A DNA stretch of 13,203 nucleotides from an uncultured Rikenella sp. (GTDB taxonomy: Bacteria; Bacteroidota; Bacteroidia; Bacteroidales; Rikenellaceae), in assembly GCF_910579375.1 (NCBI RefSeq), contig NZ_CAJTUJ010000047.1:1-13203 (forward strand), written 5' to 3'. Shown one piece after another: positions 7,965 through 13,203 of the stretch (position 1 is the first letter of the stretch; each line of letters begins with the position of its first letter). Made by a program: the position numbers and the translations under genes. A model generated the notes under the pieces. It saw only the letters and a list, made by a program, of their open reading frames with translations. It ran no database searches and was not told the DNA's origin.

Positions 7965-8870
7965 TTATCGCATTTTAAAGAGCCGCAACAAAGCGGCTAC
8001 ATAATCTTCGCCGGTGGCCACCGAGACGGTATCGACCCGGCATTTGGTCAAGGCCTGTCCGATCGCCGAGGAGGCGAGCTCCCAGTACCGAGCATAGCTG
8101 TCGCGCGTCCGGGCGGAGGCGGTATCGACCCAGACTTTTCTCCCCTCTTCGGCGTCCTGCACTTCAATAATCCCGACGTCGGGCAACACGGCTTCCCGAA
8201 TGTCGTAAATACGCAATCCGACCAGGTCGTGCCGCGACGAGGCGATCTTCAATCCCTCTTCGAAGTTGACGTGCAAGGCCTCGCCACGTGTGGTATCGGC
8301 TGAAAAGTCCATGAAGTCGGTCAGCAGAAATGCGGTGCACCGTTTTTTCATCACGTTGGTGAAAAAACGCAGGGCTTCGTTGATATCGGTTCCGCGCCCT
8401 TCCGGTTGGAAGTCGACCAGGTCGCTGATAATCCGCAGAACGTGCTGCCGTCCTTTCTTTGGCGGAACGTACTTTTCGATGCGATCGGAAAAGAGGATGC
8501 AGCCGATTTTGTCGTTATTCTGAGCCGCAGAGAAGGCCAGCACGGCAGCGATCTCGGTCATCAGGTTCTTCTTAAATTGTCCCTGTGTCCCGAACATGCG
8601 GGAGGCGCTGACATCGACGAGCAGCATCATGGTCAGTTCCCGTTCCTCTTCGTAGACTTTGATATACGGAGCTCGGTTTCTGGCGGTGACGTTCCAGTCG
8701 ATATCGCGGATATCGTCTCCGATGCGGTAGTCGCGCACTTCGCTGAAAGCCATCCCGCGTCCTTTGAAGGCGGAGTGGTATTTCCCGGCGAAAATATCGT
8801 TGGAGAGGCCGCGGGTCTTGATCTCGATTTTGCGGACTTTCCGGAGTATGTCTTCTTCGGTCTCTTTCAT
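7965..8870 (-). CDS. DUF58 family protein with VWA-like fold, MoxR partner type
   Basis: From the ATG at 8870 the product is 301 residues with no signal peptide or clear membrane helix, so it is probably cytoplasmic. It carries the DUF58 signature FSEVRDYRIGDDIRDIDWN (about 42-60). A VWA-like metal site follows: D86-V-S88-A-S90 in LLVDVSASRMF, T161 in GRGTDINEAL and D185 in LLTDFMDFS. DUF58 genes normally follow a moxR AAA+ ATPase gene and open the Bat cluster, but no moxR is present here. Upstream DNA is instead a FISUMP gene remnant. A GTG in frame at 8903 would extend the protein by 11 residues into that remnant. I prefer the ATG because MKETEEDILRKVRKIEIKT is the conserved N-terminus. I find no convincing promoter in the 40 bases upstream. 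Confidence 0.92.
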   Translation of the reverse strand: MKETEEDILRKVRKIEIKTRGLSNDIFAGKYHSAFKGRGMAFSEVRDYRIGDDIRDIDWNVTARNRAPYIKVYEEERELTMMLLVDVSASRMFGTQGQFKKNLMTEIAAVLAFSAAQNNDKIGCILFSDRIEKYVPPKKGRQHVLRIISDLVDFQPEGRGTDINEALRFFTNVMKKRCTAFLLTDFMDFSADTTRGEALHVNFEEGLKIASSRHDLVGLRIYDIREAVLPDVGIIEVQDAEEGRKVWVDTASARTRDSYARYWELASSAIGQALTKCRVDTVSVATGEDYVAALLRLFKMR

Positions 8871-8899
8871 GGTGTGCAATCGGGTAATATATCTTGTTG

Positions 8900-9122
8900 C
8901 CACAAGGCTTCGGTTCGTTTTTCCCCGCCCCGGGCTTCCGCGATGCGGGCTACTATGGACGATTAGGCGATCTGATATACATCGGCACCGGCGGGTTTAG
9001 CTACTCGTCCTCCGTGAGCAGCATCTTCGGCGTATTCCTTAACTTCAGCGCCCAATATCTCAATTCCGGCAACATGGACAGCCGTGCCCAGTGGTCTTCA
9101 GTTGCGTTGTCTCTCGGAATAA
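8900..9122 (+). pseudogene. 3' remnant of a FISUMP (Fib_succ_major) domain gene, truncated and frameshifted
   Basis: The plus-strand frame from about 8909 reads SFFPAPGFRDAGYYG, then LGDLIYIGTGG, then YSSSVSSIFGVFLNF and YLNSGNMDSRA. This is the C-terminal pattern of Fibrobacter-succinogenes-major-type domains (FPA.G.R....G.L..IG..G..WSSS). At a CCC run (9087-9089) the frame breaks. One base on, the next frame reads SGLQLRCLSE and stops at TAA 9120-9122, matching the usual ending ..GF.VRC..E. So a single extra C separates the two halves. The 5' side is cut at about 8900, with an in-frame TAA at 8885 and the DUF58 start at 8870. Only about 70 codons remain of a gene several times longer. Such proteins are secreted C-type-lectin-fold surface proteins. 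Recognition is from pattern memory, not from a search. Confidence 0.7.
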
Positions 9123-9130
9123 ACGCCGCG

Positions 9131-9189
9131 TGCCCGCGGTGGGCAAAAGGCCGGGTCTACCCTAAAAATAAGAGCAGCCTCTACCCTAC
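9131..9189 (-). repeat. GGGTAGAGG-type repeat with adjacent palindrome, after the FISUMP remnant
   Basis: On the minus strand, positions 9189-9177 read GTAGGGTAGAGGC and 9163-9155 read AGGGTAGAC, two units about 22 bases apart as in the copy at 21-64. They are followed by the palindromic TGCCCACCGCGGGCA at 9145-9131 and CGCGG. The same palindrome with one base changed (TGCCCACTGCGGGCA) follows the plus-strand copy at 12958-12972. The repeat starts within about ten bases of the FISUMP remnant's stop codon and runs against it. Confidence 0.6.
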
Positions 9190-9205
9190 TTTTGAGTGGC
9201 AACCT

Positions 9206-9414
9206 GCGGTTCACAGAACCGCCCTATTCGTGGCATTCGTCCTCGGAGCGCTATTCGCTCTTGGTTTAAGCGGGTCGCCGCCAGCGGAGGTGCAATCGAG
9301 TTTGCGAAAATGCAATTGCCTTAGCGGGTCGAAGCCTGCGGGTGCACTCAACGAGCATAGCGAGTTGCGGGCCTCCGCGGTCGGAGGCTTCGGCCCGCAC
9401 GGCTCTTCGAGCCG
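9206..9414. repeat. Dense hairpin array with an internal direct repeat
   Basis: This non-coding stretch contains several short perfect stems: GCGGTTC/GAACCGC (9206-9222), GAGCG/CGCTC (9246-9260), GCCTCCG/CGGAGGC (9371-9388, with an outer GCGGGCC/GGCCCGC at 9367-9398) and CGGCTC/GAGCCG (9400-9414). Between them, 9269-9300 and 9323-9355 form an imperfect direct repeat sharing AGCGGGTCG, GCGG, GTGCA and CGAG. Short open frames cross the array on both strands, but they have no recognisable protein character. Together with the blocks on either side it appears to be one composite repeat element about 600 bases long. Confidence 0.6.
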
Positions 9415-9472
9415 CAAAAGCACTGCCCCGTGTCCGCCTCACTGCGGCTCCGCTATCGCTCCGCCGCGTTTT

Positions 9473-9551
9473 GCTGTCGCCCGCTGGGATTTCATCTCGA
9501 TTTTGCTAACGCAAAATGAGTGAAATCCCTCTTAAGGCGGGCGGGCGACGG
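9473..9551 (-). repeat. Outer stem and inner hairpin of the composite element, recG side
   Basis: An outer pair GTCGCCCGC (9476-9484) / GCGGGCGAC (9541-9549) encloses an inner hairpin. The inner arms are GGATTTCA (9487-9494) with TGAAATCC (9521-9528), and ATTTTGC (9500-9506) with GCAAAAT (9511-9517), closed by TAAC. The outer pair has an equivalent at 13122-13130 and 13192-13200 on the plus strand. The inner hairpin there is a different sequence. Confidence 0.6.
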
Positions 9552-9651
9552 ATTTTTCGTACAGGATCAAATTTTTTCGCGCGCCTGCGCGATTCATTCT
9601 ATTTCGGCCCACCGCCGAAATCGCTGAATCGCTTCTTTAGGCGGGGCGCGC
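9527..9651 (-). repeat. 125-bp conserved scaffold block, copy A, downstream of recG
   Basis: Read on the minus strand this block matches the plus-strand block at 13021-13145, also 125 bases, with only scattered differences. The first 65 bases differ at about three positions, and two single-base gaps occur overall. It contains a nested stem: GCGCGCC with GGCGCGC, GCGATTCA with TGAATCGC, and ATTTCGGC with GCCGAAAT. The loop between the last arms differs between copies while the stems are kept. It then runs through an A-rich stretch to a CCGTCGCCC segment and TAAGAGGG. No reading frame is conserved. Confidence 0.8.
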
Positions 9652-9653
9652 GG

Positions 9654-9724
9654 TTACTTTGAAGTAATAAAGGCCGCCCGCCGTGGCGCGAACGCGTCCG
9701 CCGGGCGGACGCACCCTTCGGGTG
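9654..9724. repeat. Variable hairpin block between the conserved parts, recG side
   Basis: Three hairpins fill the gap between the 125-bp block and the 29-bp block: TTACTT/AAGTAA (9654-9667), GCGTCCG/CGGACGC (9694-9712) and CACCC/GGGTG (9712-9724). The equivalent place downstream of the DUF3108 gene holds different stems (TGCCC/GGGCA at 12958-12972 and CTGCCC/GGGCAG at 12981-12999). None is followed by a T-run. Confidence 0.5.
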
Positions 9725-9731
9725 ATTTAAT

Positions 9732-9760
9732 GGCCGTCTCTACCCCCGCTCTTTGTCCGC
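9732..9760 (-). repeat. 29-bp GGGGGTAGAG block, downstream of recG
   Basis: On the minus strand this reads GCGGACAAAGAGC then GGGGGTAGAGACGGCC. It matches the 29-bp block at 12926-12954 at 25 of 29 positions by eye. It begins about 50 bases after the recG stop codon, and the block after the DUF3108 gene begins about 20 bases after that gene's stop. A stem GCGAAAC/GTTTCGC just upstream (9760-9790) lacks a T-run. Confidence 0.7.
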
Positions 9761-9808
9761 GAAACGTGCAAAAGTGTTGTTTCGCTATGGTTGTCACCGC
9801 TTTGTGCG

Positions 9809-11932
9809 TCAGCTGATCTGGCTCAAGTCCACCTCGATCTTCTTCTTGCGGTTCAGCCGTGCGATCGCAGCCGCCAAAAGTACGTTCGCCGGATCCTGTA
9901 AATTCGGATCCGTCGCCAGCACCCTTTCCGCCACCCCCCGCGCATATTCCAGAATGTCGCCGTCCTTGGCCAGGTTCGAAACCTTGATCTCGATCCCTTG
10001 CCCGCTCTGCGCCGTACCGTCGATGTCGCCCGCCCCCCGGAGCTGCAAGTCCAGCTCCGAAAGCCGGAAACCGTCCGTCGTCGAGACCATCGCCTCCATC
10101 CGGTGCCGCGCCTCCGTCGAGAGCTTGTCCCCCGTCATCAGGATACAGTACGACTGCTCGCCGCCCCGGCCCACCCGGCCCCGCAGCTGGTGGAGCTGCG
10201 ACAGTCCGAACCGCTCCGCACTCTCGATCACCATGACCGTCGCGTTCGGCACATCCACCCCCACCTCGATCACCGTCGTCGAGATCAGAATCTGCGCCTT
10301 TCCCTGCTTGAACTGCTCCATCCCGTAATCCTTGAGCCGCGCCGGCATCTTGCCATGCACCACCACGCTCGTGTACTTCGGCGGCGGGAACTCCCGCGCG
10401 ATCACCTCCGCCCCCGCCTCCAGATTCGCCACATCCAGCGTCTCCGACTCCTGAATCAGCGGGTAGACGATATAGACCTGCCGTCCCCGGGCGATCTGCT
10501 CGCGCAGGAAGCCGAACAGCCTCAACCGGTGCGACTCCCGCGCATGAGAAGTATGTATCGGTTTCCGCCCCGGCGGCAGCTCGTCGATCACCGAGACGTC
10601 CAGATCGCCGTAGAGCGTCATCGCCAGCGTCCGCGGAATCGGTGTCGCCGTCATCACCAGCACGTGCGGCGGCAAATCCTGACTTTTCATGCGCAACTTG
10701 GCCCGCTGCATCACCCCGAACCGGTGCTGTTCGTCGATCACCGCGAATCCCAGCCGCGCAAACTGAACTCCCTCCTCGATCAGCGCGTGGGTGCCGATCA
10801 GCAGGTCGATCTCGCCCGACATCAGCCCCTCCGCAATTTCCGCCCGTTTCCTCCGCCCCGTGCTCCCCGTCAGCAATTCGACCCTCAGCCCCGTCCGTTC
10901 CACCAGCGACATCACCGACCGGTAGTGCTGATTGGCCAGTATCTCCGTCGGTGCCATCAGCGCGCTCTGGAATCCGTTGTCCGCCGCGATCAGGATGCAC
11001 AGCAGCGCGACGATCGTCTTGCCGCTCCCCACGTCGCCCTGCATCAGGCGGTTCATCTGGTGGCCGCTCACCATGTCGCCCCGAATCTCCCGGACGACCC
11101 GTTGCTGGGCGCCCGTCAGTTCGAAAGGCAGCTGTTCGCGGTAAAACATATTGAAATAGCCCCCGATTTTCGGCATCTTGAATCCCTGCACCTTTTCCAT
11201 CCGCACCTGCCGCTGGCCCAACAGCTGGAGCTGGATGACGAACAGCTCCTCGAACTTGAGCCGTCGCATTGCCGCCTGCAACGCTTCGGCCGACGACGGG
11301 AAGTGAATGTCATGCAGCGCCTGGGCCCGTCCCACCAACCGCTCCTGTCGCAACAGATATTCCGGCAGCGTCTCCGGAATGTAATTCTTGACCGCCCCCC
11401 AGAGCGTTTTCACGGCATTGAAAATGGCTTTCGTCCCCAGCCCGATCGAGGTGAGCCGCTCAGTGGTGCTGTAGATGCCCTGCATGCCGACCGGCTCCTG
11501 TCCTTCGATCACGATCGGCGGTTCGAACTCCGGATGGGCCATGTTCGGCCAGCCGTTGAACATCGTGGGGCGTCCGAAAAAGATGTATTCACGGCCCACT
11601 TCGAGCTTCTTCATCACGAATCGCGCGCCGCGGAACCAGACGACGTCCATCTCGCCCGTATCGTCGGTCACCACCAGCGCCAGCCGCGCCTTGTGGCCCG
11701 TCCCAATGATCCCTTTGTCGCGTACCCGTGCCCTCACCTGAATGTATTGTGTGGAGAGCTCCTCCCGGATTTCGTTGATTTTGTAGATTTTCGACCGATC
11801 CACATATCGGAACGGGATGTGCATCAGCAGGTCGCCGAACGTTTCGACGCCGATTTCGGCGGCGAGCAGTTCGGCGCGTTTCTGCCCGATTCCGGGCAGG
11901 TACTGGATCGGTCTGTCGAGGATGCTGTCCAT
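9809..11932 (-). CDS. recG: ATP-dependent DNA helicase RecG
   Basis: RecG is a monomeric DNA translocase that reverses stalled replication forks and processes Holliday junctions and D-loops. From the ATG at 11932 the product is 707 residues, close to the family norm. It has a helix-hairpin-helix-like start (YLPGIGQKRAELL), the OB-fold wedge domain (about 60-150) and superfamily 2 helicase motifs: Walker A GDVGSGKT at 299-306, DEQH at 400-403, and TATPIPRT at 428-435. The LRGRVGRGGEQSYC motif VI lies in the second helicase lobe. A GTG at 11947 is in frame but overlaps the promoter's TATATTTG box, so it is unlikely to be transcribed. The gene is transcribed away from the DUF3108 gene and has no co-directional neighbour close behind it in the window. 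Confidence 0.97.
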   Translation of the reverse strand: MDSILDRPIQYLPGIGQKRAELLAAEIGVETFGDLLMHIPFRYVDRSKIYKINEIREELSTQYIQVRARVRDKGIIGTGHKARLALVVTDDTGEMDVVWFRGARFVMKKLEVGREYIFFGRPTMFNGWPNMAHPEFEPPIVIEGQEPVGMQGIYSTTERLTSIGLGTKAIFNAVKTLWGAVKNYIPETLPEYLLRQERLVGRAQALHDIHFPSSAEALQAAMRRLKFEELFVIQLQLLGQRQVRMEKVQGFKMPKIGGYFNMFYREQLPFELTGAQQRVVREIRGDMVSGHQMNRLMQGDVGSGKTIVALLCILIAADNGFQSALMAPTEILANQHYRSVMSLVERTGLRVELLTGSTGRRKRAEIAEGLMSGEIDLLIGTHALIEEGVQFARLGFAVIDEQHRFGVMQRAKLRMKSQDLPPHVLVMTATPIPRTLAMTLYGDLDVSVIDELPPGRKPIHTSHARESHRLRLFGFLREQIARGRQVYIVYPLIQESETLDVANLEAGAEVIAREFPPPKYTSVVVHGKMPARLKDYGMEQFKQGKAQILISTTVIEVGVDVPNATVMVIESAERFGLSQLHQLRGRVGRGGEQSYCILMTGDKLSTEARHRMEAMVSTTDGFRLSELDLQLRGAGDIDGTAQSGQGIEIKVSNLAKDGDILEYARGVAERVLATDPNLQDPANVLLAAAIARLNRKKKIEVDLSQIS

Positions 11933-11946
11933 GGTCTTTCCGTACA

Positions 11947-11954
11947 CAAATATA
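11947..11954 (-). promoter_or_regulatory. Predicted recG promoter, -7 box
   Basis: The minus strand reads TATATTTG at 11954-11947, a perfect match to the Bacteroidetes -7 consensus TAnnTTTG, about 15 bases before the recG ATG. The expected transcript start would leave a leader of roughly ten bases. No convincing TTG-type -33 element is visible at the right distance in the GC-rich sequence upstream. Confidence 0.6.
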
Positions 11955-12017
11955 CTCTTTTTTCGGTCGCGCGCCGGGAGCCGGTTGCGAGGCCGAGGAA
12001 AAAGTACGGCACGGGGG

Positions 12018-12046
12018 TTGCACTGCCTGAAAAACGATTATATTTG
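12018..12046 (+). promoter_or_regulatory. Predicted promoter of the DUF3108 gene
   Basis: A TTG at 12018-12020 and TATATTTG at 12039-12046, 18 bases apart, fit the Bacteroidetes TTTG/TAnnTTTG promoter pattern. The box ends eight bases before the ATG at 12055, so the transcript would be leaderless or nearly so. The recG -7 box lies 84 bases away on the other strand, forming a compact divergent promoter region. Confidence 0.65.
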
Positions 12047-12054
12047 TCTCTGTT

Positions 12055-12906
12055 ATGAAACGATTTCCGATTTTTATGTCGCTTGTCGCGGTGCTGTGCG
12101 CAGTGGGCGGGGGACGAGTCCGGGGGCAGTCGTCGGCGCGGCCGTTGGCTTTCCGGGCGGGCGAAGAGCTGACCTACACGGCGGGTTATGCTTCGACGAT
12201 GCTGACGACCGACGTGGCGACGGTGACTTTCCGGCTTTCCGAGGGACGTATGGAGGGCGGTCCGGCTTATCGGATTTGGGCGCAGGGGGTGACCAAACCG
12301 TTTTTCTCGGTCTTTTTCCGGGTGAACGATGTCTATGAAACGTGGCTCGATACGGCGACGCTGCGGCCGTTGTATGCCACGTCGGATATTCAGGAGGGGA
12401 ATTATCGGTATCGCAGCCGGCAGTGGTTCGATTGGACGAAGGGCGAGGTGAGGACGTATGGCAAAAACCAGAAAAAGGGCTATGAGCGGGGACGGACGAT
12501 GTCGATCGGGGAGTCGGACTTCGATCCGGTCGCTCATTTTTTCAACCTGCGAAACCTGCCGTCGATCGGTACGATGCAGAAGGGGGAGGCGGGATTTTTG
12601 AACTTAGTGATGATTGATACGATCCGCAGGATTCGGTACGTGTATCAGGGGCGGGAGATTATCAACGCTCCGGCGACGGGGCAGGTGCGGTGTTTGAAGT
12701 TTTCGTGTCAATTGGCGACGGGCGATGCGCAGTCGTTCAAGGATGGGAGCGAGTTTTTGATTTGGATTTCGGACGACGCGAACCGGATACCGATCTATAT
12801 GGAGACTCCGATTCGAGTGGGGCGTGTTCAGGCGACGCTGACGGGTTGGAAAAATTTGGCCCATCCGTTTTCGTCGCAGCTTGTGGACGGGGGTAAGAGG
12901 AAATGA
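12055..12906 (+). CDS. Secreted DUF3108-family protein
   Basis: The 283-residue product begins with a signal peptide (MKRFPIFMSLVAVLCAVGGG...RGQ) and continues as a beta-rich domain typical of DUF3108. Seen features are FRAGEELTYTAGYA near the mature N-terminus, VNDVYETWLDTATLRPLY, FDPVAHFFNLRNLP and the closing IPIYMETPIRVGRVQATL near residues 243-260. The family is common in Bacteroidetes and Proteobacteria, is exported to the periplasm or outer membrane, and has no established function. The first ATG is preferred because the next, seven codons on, would remove the positively charged n-region. It is transcribed divergently from recG from a near-leaderless promoter. The downstream side is filled by the composite repeat element, so it is probably monocistronic. 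Nothing ties it functionally to RecG. Confidence 0.85.
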   Translation: MKRFPIFMSLVAVLCAVGGGRVRGQSSARPLAFRAGEELTYTAGYASTMLTTDVATVTFRLSEGRMEGGPAYRIWAQGVTKPFFSVFFRVNDVYETWLDTATLRPLYATSDIQEGNYRYRSRQWFDWTKGEVRTYGKNQKKGYERGRTMSIGESDFDPVAHFFNLRNLPSIGTMQKGEAGFLNLVMIDTIRRIRYVYQGREIINAPATGQVRCLKFSCQLATGDAQSFKDGSEFLIWISDDANRIPIYMETPIRVGRVQATLTGWKNLAHPFSSQLVDGGKRK

Positions 12907-12925
12907 CAGTTTATTGTCCAAGTGC

Positions 12926-12972
12926 GCGGACAGAGAACGGGGGTAGAGGCTGCCATTTGCCCACTGCGGGCA
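12926..12972 (+). repeat. 29-bp GGGGGTAGAG block plus palindrome, downstream of the DUF3108 gene
   Basis: Positions 12926-12954 read GCGGACAGAGAAC then GGGGGTAGAGGCTGCC, matching the block after recG at 25 of 29 positions. The palindromic TGCCCACTGCGGGCA follows at 12958-12972 and matches the one at 9131-9145. A further hairpin CTGCCC/GGGCAG lies at 12981-12999. The tetranucleotide GTAG ahead of a palindrome recalls REP sequences, but the 11-base spacing is wider than usual. Confidence 0.65.
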
Positions 12973-13020
12973 CGCGGGGCCTGCCCGGCCCGAGGGCAGT
13001 CTCCTCCCGTAGCCAAAGAC

Positions 13021-13145
13021 GCGCGCCCCGCCTAAAGAAGCGATTCAGCTATTTCGGCGATGAGCCGAAATAGAATGAATCGCGCAAGGCGCGCGAAAAA
13101 ACTTGCTCACCCACGAAAAAACCGTCGCCCTCCCGCCTAAGAGGG
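13021..13145 (+). repeat. 125-bp conserved scaffold block, copy B
   Basis: This is the plus-strand partner of 9527-9651. The stems are clear here: GCGCGCC (13021-13027) with GGCGCGC, GCGATTCA with TGAATCGC, and a ten-base stem CTATTTCGGC with GCCGAAATAG around a five-base loop. Stem pairing is kept where the two copies differ in the loop. Confidence 0.8.
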
Positions 13146-13200
13146 CATATTCTGCCGGTTGGCACTCGGCCAATCCGGCAAGAATTGCCGCGGGCGACGG
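13122..13200 (+). repeat. Outer stem and inner hairpin of the composite element, DUF3108 side
   Basis: CCGTCGCCC (13122-13130) pairs with GGGCGACGG (13192-13200). Inside it, TGCCGGTTGG (13153-13162) pairs with CCAATCCGGCA (13170-13180) with one bulged base. The outer stem matches the one on the recG side, while the inner hairpin does not. The element continues past the right edge of the window. Confidence 0.6.
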
Positions 13201-13203
13201 CAA

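Noticed and set aside
8871..8903. GTG start extending the DUF58 protein by 11 residues
   Set aside because: The extension would come from sequence at the rearranged junction, while the ATG at 8870 starts the conserved N-terminus.
8900..9122. Diversity-generating retroelement template or variable repeat
   Set aside because: The FISUMP link is suggestive, but there is no reverse transcriptase, no second matching copy and no adenine-rich template in the window.
9206..9523. Small open frames on both strands across the hairpin array
   Set aside because: They only follow the GC-rich palindromes. No start context, conserved motif or signal peptide supports them.
9131..9760. Possible CRISPR array
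   Set aside because: There are no direct repeats of constant length with regular unique spacers. The repeats are inverted, few and irregularly spaced, and no cas genes are present.
9654..11000. Minus-strand open frame (448 codons) overlapping recG in another frame
   Set aside because: It overlaps RecG's helicase motifs and runs into the repeat element. Its translation is Gly/Ala/Asp-rich and non-specific.
9998..12058. Long plus-strand open frame (686 codons) opposite recG
   Set aside because: It mirrors recG almost exactly and has an R/H/P/Q-rich composition without motifs. It is a shadow of a secure gene.

Overview
This window comes from a GC-rich member of the Bacteroidetes, probably a Bacteroidales species of the Alistipes type. 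The phylum call rests on a Bat (Bacteroides aerotolerance) operon, two promoters carrying the Bacteroidetes -7 box TAnnTTTG, weak or absent Shine-Dalgarno sequences, and a remnant of a Fib_succ_major (FISUMP) surface protein. The genus is an inference from GC content and gene content only.

Positions 148-8870 hold one long minus-strand cluster. In transcription order it reads DUF58 protein, BatD-like/DUF4381-like membrane protein, BatC (TPR), BatA (VWA), a 260-bp non-coding palindromic element, BatB (VWA), BatD, BatE and RecR. Most junctions are 4-base ATGA overlaps or gaps under 10 bases, so the genes are probably co-transcribed. The exceptions are BatC-BatA (63 bases) and BatA-BatB (about 350 bases, holding the element). 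BatA and BatB are membrane VWA proteins with intact metal-binding residues. BatC and BatE supply TPRs and BatD supplies periplasmic beta-sandwich domains, so together they look like a cell-envelope complex. The DUF58 protein is the usual partner of a MoxR ATPase, but no moxR lies in the window. recR, a recombination-repair gene, follows batE by six bases, and a probable intrinsic terminator follows recR.

Positions 8871-9808 hold no intact gene. First comes the truncated and frameshifted 3' end of a FISUMP-domain gene (+), directly against the 5' end of the DUF58 gene. Then comes a dense array of hairpins and repeats.

Positions 9809-12906 hold a divergent pair: recG (-), a Holliday-junction/fork helicase, and a secreted DUF3108 protein (+). 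Both have recognisable TATATTTG boxes and very short predicted leaders.

The most interesting structure is non-coding. A composite hairpin element lies downstream of recG (minus orientation) and again downstream of the DUF3108 gene (plus orientation), so it brackets the pair as an inverted repeat. Its scaffold blocks are conserved but its internal hairpins have been replaced by unrelated hairpins at the same places. A short GGGGTAGAGG-type block from the same family also follows recR and lies after the FISUMP remnant. A second, unrelated palindromic element sits between batA and batB. I see no tRNA, rRNA, CRISPR array, transposase, reverse transcriptase or recognised defence gene.
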